Below, piece by piece: positions 56,901-64,000 of a stretch of DNA of 64,000 nucleotides (its first letter is position 1; every line of letters starts with the position of its first letter). The position numbers were made by a program, and so were the translations under genes. A model generated the notes under the pieces. The model searched no databases, was not told the origin of the DNA, and was given only the letters and a program-made list of their open reading frames with translations. Source of the DNA: Cyathus striatus (lineage: Eukaryota; Basidiomycota; Agaricomycetes; Agaricales; Nidulariaceae); NCBI GenBank assembly GCA_025738555.1, contig JAOVFP010000016.1, forward strand, positions 2,294,001 through 2,358,000. Reading direction: 5' to 3'.

Positions 56901-58513
56901 TATAGCTACGCTTAGTATTGGCAAAATATGCTCGCCATCAATCCTCAGCCAGTCAACTTCTTCATCATCCTTAACAGCAGATTCAAAATTTCCAAGAATA
57001 TTCCAAGCCTTACTTTCATAGACATATAAACAGCGATCAGCAGCTGAAATGATATTAGTATATGAATAAAATATGAAAGAAAACATACTAAAGAAATGTT
57101 CGGCTTTTTCTTTGAGTTTTTTCAAGACAGGCCCAATGGTTATGGTAAGGCTATGCTTCAATGTAAATGAAGCCACTCCAGGTACCATGACAGTACTAGG
57201 ATCTGCATTGGATACATACAGCCAAACCCGCCCCTTAACTGGACCAACAGTAGTGCTTTCAATAGCACTGTGAAAGTCAGCAGCATTTGGGTGATTCCCA
57301 AATGCATTTCCTCTAAGAATGCCACCTACTTAGAGTTAGTACATATATATTTATACAAATAGTAGGTTTACCTTCACTCCTTGAAGAACCTTTAGGGCTA
57401 ATATTGGTGATATCCACTGTGTCTACCACACCTGGTTTACTGGTAGCACGAGGTGGACTAACTGGTGGACTAGTCATGACAATGTCTACCTCTGCAAAGA
57501 ACAATGAGTTAGTATAAATACAAATATACCAAAAATCCATACCTTTATTCTTACTGGTCCTGTCTTCTGTATGATTGTCATTGGACTTATCACTCCCTTT
57601 CAAGATTTTAAATACAGTAATACAGTTATAATATTACTGAATTTTTCTTACCTTTACCCTTACTGATCTGATCTTCTGTGTGCTTTTTGTCAGGCTTGAA
57701 AGATGTGATACTAATATCACCTACCATCACTGTGATCTGATTCATTTTCATAACTTGCACCTGGTCCATCACTTGAACTTTCAGTATTCTCTGAAATATA
57801 ACTTGTGTTAGTAAATATATATGTAAGCTATCAACTCAAACCTTTATTTTCAGTTTTGTTATTGGTTTCATATCCATCAGATTCCTGTTCTTCTTCAGCT
57901 GTAGACAATATAAATATTTAGATACACATTTTATGCATGTAATGAATATTTTCTTACCTTTTTCCATGTCTGAACGACACTTACGAGTAACAGTGAAGAC
58001 AGGAGCTGCTGGTTGAGGTACATCAGAAGATGGACCCCGCTTTGGAGGGGCAACAGGAAGGCCGCTTTCCTCCAGCACCCTTTCAGCACTAAGTATTATT
58101 AGTTCATAAATATTGTATAAATATATGTAATACGTACGCAGTAAGGTCAGGTACACCCTCTTCATCTGCAGCAGCATCCTCAGCTCTTTTCATTTCCGAA
58201 GTTTTTCTAAAAAAGCATTAGTAAGGCAGTAAAAGAAAGTTATTAAACCATACCGAGTTTTTTTGCCTTTCTTGCCTTTTACAGTTTTTTTACCCTGTTT
58301 TTCCTGCACTTTTTCAGTCTCCTCATTATCTGTGATAGATTCATTGGCCTTAGCCTGCTTCTTTGTTGGTGGTTGAGCTGTAAGATCAGCAGCAGAAGTT
58401 CCACACTTGTGAGACTCGCTGCGAGTTTCACATGTAGCTGAAAGTGGAGCAGACTCAGTAGGAGTGATACTGGAAGCCTGAGTTGTAGCAGAGCGAGTAG
58501 AATGACGAGCCAT
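53970..58513 (-). CDS. KDZ transposase with CxC5/CxC6 cysteine clusters
   Basis: Multi-exon gene. Clear exons: 58513-58254, 58206-58138, 58088-57958, 57898-57842, 57790-~57725, several small exons to 57373, 57326-57089, 57043-56910, 56848-56229, 56179-54925, 54875-53970; 49-nt introns with GTAAGT/GTAATG donors keep frame. Order: basic disordered N-terminus (TKKQAKANESITDNEETEKV), an unnamed domain (RGNAFGNHPNAADFHSAIES, GRVWLYVSNADPSTVMVPG), a second region (LESTAPGLRVAYQRYLACIK) and a Lys/Glu tail; then hydrophobic helices, the CxC5 cluster (AAECETQSCKGRALHVHTK, SGTCEKCKTLYSAEHERAY), CxC6 (HCAYDNCSNTLVN, VHDCQNQKIDNTQACNEH) and the KDZ core: YICIDKACK, FVVDGYHYTNH, FNTQACEQLNSWLGG supply Asp, Asp and Glu. 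It cuts and pastes the element. Small exons around 57400-57790 are uncertain. Confidence 0.82.
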
Positions 58514-58779
58514 TGTGTGTAGATGTGTTGTTAAAATGCTTTGAGATAGCTAGATAGTAGTGGTGGTTAAGAAGGAGTGGGGGGAAGAGGTGAAGGGGTT
58601 GATGCAAACCAAGATCTTAGGAAGCCACAAGATGCACAGCAATATCTCATGATCAAGAAACTAAAAATATACAGCCTTTCATAGGCTACATTGAATATGG
58701 ATAAATATATATTACATTTGATTGGCTACAGTACACAATTATCTAAACTATTTTAGGCAAAACACAGCCTTTTGCCCTC

Positions 58780-60240
58780 AGCCCATTGGCATGAGAAGAG
58801 AATGAGCGAGGGAGAGAAGGAAGGGGGGAGAGGACGACAGGGGGATGGAGGACGTGGGAGGGGGGTGGAGAGGAGGGGGACGTGCACGCACGCACACTCA
58901 TTACTTGCGACGAGGTGGGGGACAGGACGACGGGGGGACGGATGGCGTGGGAGGAGGTGGAGACGAGGTGCCAGACGAGGTGGGGGAGAGGACGACAGAG
59001 GGACGGTGGACGTTTGAGGTGGAGAAGAGGGGGACGTGCGCATGCTCGTCCTGGCAACACACACACACACTCGTCACTTTCCAGATGAGGTGGGAGAGAG
59101 GACGACGAGGGGACGGAGGACATGTGAGGTGGAGAGGGGGACGTGCGCAGGATGCACGCACGCTCGTCACTTGCTAGACGAGGTAGGGGAGAGGACGAAG
59201 GGGGGAGAGGACGACGAGGGATGGAGGACATTCGAGGTAGAGAGGAGGGGGGCGTATGCATGCTCGTCCTGGTGAGTGACAAGGAGGGGGGACGCATGCA
59301 CGCTCGTCACTTGCTAGACGAGGTGGGGGAGAGGAGGTGGGGGAGAGGACGACGGGGGGAGAGGGTGACGGGAGGAGAGGACGACGGGGGAGAGGATGAT
59401 GGGGGGAGAGGACGACGGGGGGGGAGAGGACGACGGGGGACGGAGGATGTTCGAGATAGAGGGGAGGGGGGCGTGTGCACGCTTGTCCTGGCAGGCAACA
59501 AGGAGGGGGGATGCACGAACGCTTGTCACTTGCTAGACGAGGTGGGGGAGAGGACGACGAGGGGACAAGGGATGGAGGACCTGTAAGGGGAGAGCGAGAC
59601 GAGGCAGGGGAGGAGGGGAGGATGGCACACTCGTCCTCGTCATTTGTGGGACAAGGGGGCAGGGGGGGAGGGGGAGACATGGTGCTGCCGTCACTCTCGT
59701 CATTTGTGAGATGAGGCAGGGGAGGGGGGGGAGATGGCATCCTCCTCCTCATCATTTGCCAGACGAGGAGGGGGGACGCACGCTTGTCTCCTCACTTGCG
59801 AGACGAGGAGGCGTGGGAGGAGGGGAGATGCACGCTCGTCCTCGTCACTTGCCAGACGAGGAGGAGGGGGGACGCACGCTCGTCTCGTCACTTGCCAGAC
59901 GAGGAGGAGGGGGGACGCACACTTGTCTCCTCACTTGCGAGACGAGGAGGCGTGGGAGGAGGGGAGACGCACGCTCATCCTCGTCACTTGCGAGACGAGG
60001 AGGCGTGGGAGGAGGGGAGACACACGCTCGTCCTCGTCACTTGCCAGACGAGGAGGAGGGGGGACACACGCTTGTCTCCTCACTTGCGAGACGAGGAGGC
60101 GTGGGAGGAGCGGGGAGACGCATGCTCGTCCTCGTCACTTGCCAGACGAGGAGGCATAGGAGGAGGGGGGAGACATACGCTCGTCCTTATCATTTGCGAG
60201 ACGAGGTGGCAGCGGAGGAGGATGAGCCTAGACGAGAAGA
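58780..60240. repeat. GC-rich minisatellite inside the KDZ element
   Basis: Roughly 45-50-bp units built from CTCGTC..CACTTGC(G/C)AGACGAG followed by purine runs GGAGGAGGGGGGACGCACG. The CTCGTC/GACGAG arms make every unit self-complementary. GC is far above the surrounding AT-rich DNA and strands are purine/pyrimidine biased, so long overlapping frames exist in several frames on both strands but encode only low-complexity repeats (RRGGGGTHACL etc.). Most regular at 59750-60190. Confidence 0.8.
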
Positions 60241-60809
60241 AGGGAGGGAGCGAGATGGAAGAGGGAAGAGGGAGAAGAAGAGTGTGTACTCACCTTTAGC
60301 CGTGTATGCGCTCACACACACACCCTTCCCACCATGGCGCCTGTGCCATAACCGCGCATTATTGATCTTCGTCTTGAAGAAGATCGATTTGTCGCCTGCT
60401 GAAAACGATTGGTGGGGTGACGACGTGGGAAGGGGGCTTGGAGCGACGATGTGGGAGGGGGCTTGAGGCGACGACGTGGGAAGGAGGCATGAAGCGACGA
60501 CATGAGCGATGCGCTGACGTGGGAGGGTGAGGCATGACGTGGGAGAAAAAGAAAAACACGGTAGGAAAAATGACATACCGTTTAAGGAAAATGGCATATA
60601 CGGTGATTATGTACCATACTGTCTCCAGAAAATGTAAGACCGTTTGGTGTATTGGTATAGCGTACGTTCAAGTTACTCACGTGACTTATGCATTCCAAGA
60701 GGGTTCGATTCCAGCTCATTGCATATTTTTACAATAAATTAATATAAGGTAACTAATACTAATAACAAGTAACTAGTAATACTAATACTAATGGTGGCTA
60801 ATAGAGTCC

Positions 60810-61085
60810 GTGTCCGCCTAGTTCCAACCGGAGTCCGGGTGAGTTCCGAAAGGATTTAGTCCGACGGAATTCCTGCTAAACTTGCCGGACTCCAGCTAAC
60901 GAAAGGATTCCTGGCGGACTCCAGGTGGACTCCATGCGGACTGGAACCAGACCGGAATTGAAAAAATTGGCTGGACTCGCAGCCAAAATGAGTCCAGCTG
61001 GAGTCTGGCTGGATTCCACGGACTATCCGGAAAATCCTTGAAGTCCATCCAGATAGTCCGTGGAATCCACGGAGTCCGGACGGAA
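60810..61085 (-). repeat. Right subterminal GGACTCC array of the KDZ element
   Basis: Copies of GGACTCCAGGTGGACTCC, GAGTCCAGCTGGAGTCTGG and related, mirror image of the left array, ending in GGAGTCCGGACGGAATGGGGG at the TIR. Confidence 0.68.
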
Positions 61086-61117
61086 TGGGGGGGCGAGCAT
61101 AAAGACCTCACTTATAC

Positions 61118-62879
61118 ACTACTATTATATGCTGGATAAGTAGCCTTTATTATTTTAAGAGAAATGGTGATGTTTACAATGTTTAATACCTCAAATATGG
61201 ATTGTAATTTATCTATATGTATGTTTTAGTAGCTGTTGCACAATGCTCAGAGTGCTCTAGTAATTATCTACAGTACAGTTATGTGTTTGAAACAGAGAGT
61301 GAGAAGGAGAGAAGGGTGCTGAGCACAATAACTTGACAACGAGTAAGTTACCCATTGCCAGTGTGCCAAGTCATCACATGACTTTGATCATCGGTTACAT
61401 CTGGCTGTGAAAACAATTTTCGGTCTTGTCTCATCTCTGTTCTTTGTTTCTTCCCTTTCCCCCTACTTACCTGTCTGTTCTGTCATGTCTCTTTCTCTCG
61501 TTAACATTTATATATGGAATCTTTGTCAATTTGTTGTAAACTTTACAAACCCTTCACTGTTGTAAGTCTCCTTTCTGGTACTCATGAATGCTTCTCACTC
61601 CTAGGTGCACTGTAGGATCATTGACAAACATTTTTATGTAGACCGTGACATTATGAGTACTGGCTGAGTTATGCTTTTGAAAATGTTGTATGTCACACTG
61701 CCTTATATTCTTTCTCGTGCTTATACTCCCACCAACTCTTAGTTCACTTGTTCACAACTGGTATGCCAGAAGGGGGGAAGGATTGTCGTTAATGGCATGC
61801 ATTGAAGAGAAGGGCTGATTATTTTTGTATGTCGCACTACTCCTTTTGCTTACACTCTCACTGACCAATAGATTTATGTGCACTTGCTCATGTTTGGTAT
61901 GCCTGAAGGGGCTGAAAGGTGGTTGGTAAGAGTGTATGTTAAATAGAAGGGCCAGGGTATATTAGTTAGTATACTTAGATATGTGTGTAGTATCATACAA
62001 AATATATATCTTTTTTTTATTCTACTGGTTGCAATTGAATCTCCTGCAATGGCAACATTTTGGTTGCCTACATACATACAGTAGTTGCAATAGACAAGTA
62101 GTCTACATCTCTAAAGGTGCAATTACACAGAACTACCAAGCCATCACTTCGGCTATGTCAATCTATGTTGATCTATGGGAAGATAGCTTGAGTCTATATG
62201 GACCTACATAAAGGGGACTTTCTGATAGGAGATATTTGTGCTATGTAGCCTACATAGCTCTATATTACTATCTCTTTTATTCCTGATGTAGTCTGGGCCT
62301 AAGCTACCATATGGGTAAGACTGCACAGTAGATAGAGAGCTGTAAATAAGCATGTGAGTAATTGTATATAGACTAGCAAAGGGGGAAGAAAACAGCAGGA
62401 ACTGCATGGGCATTCTTCCCCCCCACAGACAGGGCAGTGTATCAGACAGAAGTATCAGAAATAGTATATAGTTTTGACACACCAAATTGAAACTGCACTT
62501 GATCTGAATTAAAGCCTGACTGCTTTAATTAAATCATCAAAGTCCCACCATGTTTTAAAAATAGACTGATCATATTCTAAATTTAGTTTGACTTTGAAAG
62601 AATTGAAATCCATGTGCTCTTGAACTTATAAAATCTTTGTGCACATGAAACTTAGAATATAAAATTGCTGGAATAAGTAAAACTATTCTAAGTATAATTA
62701 AAGTGTTCTAAACTTGCATGCTAAGTACATCATCTGGAGCCCACCACGAGGGGGTGAGGGTTCAATTCCAGACAAAGACAAATTCTGAAAATAGAATAAC
62801 TTTGAAAATAAAAGATAAATAAATATCGTAAAAATACAGAAAAATCACCGTTAAATTCAGAGTCACTGTGGCTAGTAGT
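61118..62879. other. Region between the KDZ element and the next gag
   Basis: Contains a degenerate tandem duplication (about 61700-61960: 'CACTTGTTCACAACTGGTATGCC...GAAGGGG' vs 'CACTTGCTCATGTTTGGTATGCC...GAAGGGG'). It also has a B-box-like GGGTTCAATTCC at about 62759. It probably contains the LTR and leader of the retroelement that follows, but LTR ends could not be fixed without the 3' LTR. Confidence 0.35.
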
Positions 62880-62894
62880 AAACTGAACAAATGA

Positions 62895-63319
62895 ATGTCC
62901 TGCACTTTTCAGAAAGCAGGATTTGAAGTTTTAGAGCTACCTACCAGAAAGAGAAATATTAGAAATCAAATTGAAGGCACTTCTACAGAACTTGTAACAC
63001 AGTTAACAAGTAATATAGAAGGAGAACCGGAGATACAGAGACCTATAGTTGAGACAGAAATTGAGACAAGTACAGTGGATCAATATATTATTCCAGGTGC
63101 TTTTTCAATACCAAGTCCACCACCTGAATTATTAAGTGAGGACTCTGATGGATCAGAAGTAATACATGCTTTAGCAAATACTTTAAGTCAGATCACTCTG
63201 GCAGACTTATCAGGTGGAGAAAGGGAAGAGGAAATAAATCCTCTACCAGTATTTGGACCCCAGAAAGACCACAGACTCCACTACCTGCACCACCTTCAGA
63301 CAGTGACTCAGAAGATTAG
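62895..63319 (+). pseudogene. Ty3-type gag N-terminus, frameshifted
   Basis: Acidic, Pro/Ser-rich protein (PGAFSIPSPPPELLSEDSDG) ending in frame 3 at GPQKD. The downstream frame TPERPQTPLPAPPSDSDSED is the natural continuation but is one base off, then hits TAG at 63317-63319 just before the ATG of the capsid region. Interpreted as the disordered N-terminal part of a gag-like protein. Confidence 0.45.
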
Positions 63320-64000
63320 ATGGCAAAGGGAATACCACCACCAATGAGTCATGACAGTCCACAGTGGAATGGAGATGGTAGATGCCTAAAGGACTGGCTG
63401 AGACAGCTTGAAATGCTCCATGAGCATTATGACTTAAAAAATGGAAAAAAGCAAGTGAGACATGCAGTTGGGTGCATAGAGAAGTTTGAAGTGGCAGAGA
63501 TAGTTGAAAAATTTGCAGAGGCTAAAGAGAATGATTGGAAGAAGTTCAAAGCAAAACTTATGTTAGAATATGATCTGGATGAAGGGGAACAATATGGTTC
63601 TGCATCTAAGTTAGAACAGATGGCTAGAAAACAAAGGCCAATTGGTGATGGAGACTATCATGAATGGAAGGAGTTTAGGAGATCATTTGTTGATGAAGTA
63701 GAAAAAGGAGAAGAGACTGACAAGAAAAGTCTATTTACAAACTGATTTTTGGTGAACACTATTAGTAGTGTTTTTACAACAGATTTCTGGGAGAAAGTGA
63801 ATACACATCTGAGATTCAAGGACTCTGCAAAAGAGGCACCGGTGAAAAGACAGAGAGAAGACCTATATACCTTAGCAGAAGTAGTAGAGGCAGTAGATAA
63901 ATTAATGGGGACAGTACCTATTGGGGGAATAGCCAACTTGTACACAGAAACAGTTGGAAATTCAGCCAGCATGATAAAGAAAGAAGTAATTGCAGGCCAT
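63320..64000 (+). pseudogene. Ty3-type gag capsid region, runs off the window
   Basis: MAKGIPPPMSHDSPQWNGDG then RCLKDWLRQLEMLHEHYDLK and KKFKAKLMLEYDLDEGEQYG follow the Agaricomycete Ty3 gag layout (retrotransposon gag capsid domain). TGA at 63743-63745 (FTN-stop-FLVN) falls where Trp fits (TGG to TGA). The same frame then continues TISSVFTTDFWEKVNTHLRF and LYTLAEVVEAVDKLMGT to the edge. A different lineage from the 7996 element. Confidence 0.65.

Larger units (their letters stand above)
53372..61109 (-). mobile_element. Complete KDZ-superfamily DNA transposon, 7.7 kb
   Basis: Terminal inverted repeats: left CAGTACTTTACGCTCCCCCC then AGTCCGTCCGGACTC; right (complement) GAGGTCTTTATGCTCGCCCC then ATTCCGTCCGGACTC. 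A perfect 8-bp duplication ACTTATAC lies at 53364-53371 and 61110-61117. Eight-base duplications are known for Zisupton-type KDZ elements. Subterminal arrays of GGAGTCC (left, 53400-53650) and its complement GGACTCC (right, 60810-61080) are arranged in inverted orientation. One long minus-strand gene encodes a KDZ transposase with CxC5/CxC6 clusters; a GC-rich minisatellite fills the space between gene start and right end. No stops or CpG-type damage were found in the gene, so the element may be recent. Confidence 0.88.

Noticed and set aside
57695..57724. 30-nt intron in the KDZ gene (GTAGGT...TTTCAAG)
   Set aside because: Shorter than the other introns and with a non-standard acceptor; exon structure at 57400-57790 is left open.
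58743..60597. Long overlapping ORFs on both strands (up to ~250 residues) in the GC-rich region
   Set aside because: They arise from the minisatellite: all are low-complexity repeats open in several frames at once, with no domain and no splice context.
60640..60725. tRNA-like sequence with TGGTGTATTGGTATAGC and GGTTCGATTCC near the KDZ right end
   Set aside because: A- and B-box motifs exist, but acceptor and anticodon stems do not pair even allowing an intron; at most a tRNA-derived relic.
62750..62785. GGGTTCAATTCC B-box-like motif, possible tRNA or primer-binding site
   Set aside because: No D arm or acceptor pairing, and no LTR end next to it to support a primer-binding site.
1..64000. 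CRISPR arrays, bacterial operons, phage or plasmid features
   Set aside because: Spliceosomal introns, LTR/hAT/MULE/KDZ elements and a nuclear-type tRNA show eukaryotic DNA; no direct-repeat/spacer arrays were seen.

Overview
The window looks like a repeat-rich stretch of a filamentous basidiomycete genome, most likely an Agaricomycete. The pointers are: genes broken by 45-60 nt introns with GT...AG ends; fungus-restricted families (a DUF6699-type gene, a WW-like 'GWTSYLHPEG' membrane protein family, a CxC5/CxC6 KDZ transposase); an intron-containing tRNA-Asp; and chromovirus-type Ty3 elements. Species cannot be read from the sequence.

Layout. 1-4936: end of a bestrophin-like channel gene and two unrecognised single-exon genes. 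4937-26360: a nest of mobile elements. These are a 1.7 kb hAT-like element carrying a spliced gene (4945-6654), a small hAT (6781-7166), a TA-flanked MITE (7193-7461), a full-length but dead Ty3/chromodomain retrotransposon (7996-17766) with its own nested insertions, and a decayed hAT (18818-24986) that contains a 1.3 kb deletion derivative of its own family and a solo LTR of the Ty3 family. 26361-41410: sparse; a frameshifted J-domain-like gene (28567-29336), a gene resembling fungal gasdermin/RCD-1 proteins (30879-31815) and about 9 kb of decayed-looking DNA. 41411-43631: DUF6699-type gene and tRNA-Asp. 44382-48659: two Mutator-like elements with perfect 9-bp target duplications, the second cutting into the 5' end of a multi-exon membrane-protein gene (48654-51062). 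51565-52430: two inverted hAT copies. 53364-61117: a complete, apparently intact KDZ-superfamily transposon. 62880-64000: start of another Ty3-type gag.

Two themes tie the window together. First, the elements can be delimited to the base by terminal inverted repeats plus target-site duplications (8 bp for hAT and KDZ, 9 bp for MULE, TA for the Tc1-like MITEs, 5 bp for the solo LTR); two insertions are confirmed by an empty-site paralogue elsewhere in the window. Second, decay is dominated by CpG-to-TpG/CpA transitions: the three LTR copies show the same ancestral CpGs resolved as CG, TG or CA, most in-frame stops in pol look like CGA-to-TGA changes, and the RT active site has lost an Asp by the same type of change. 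The KDZ element lacks such damage, which suggests it is the youngest and possibly still active resident.
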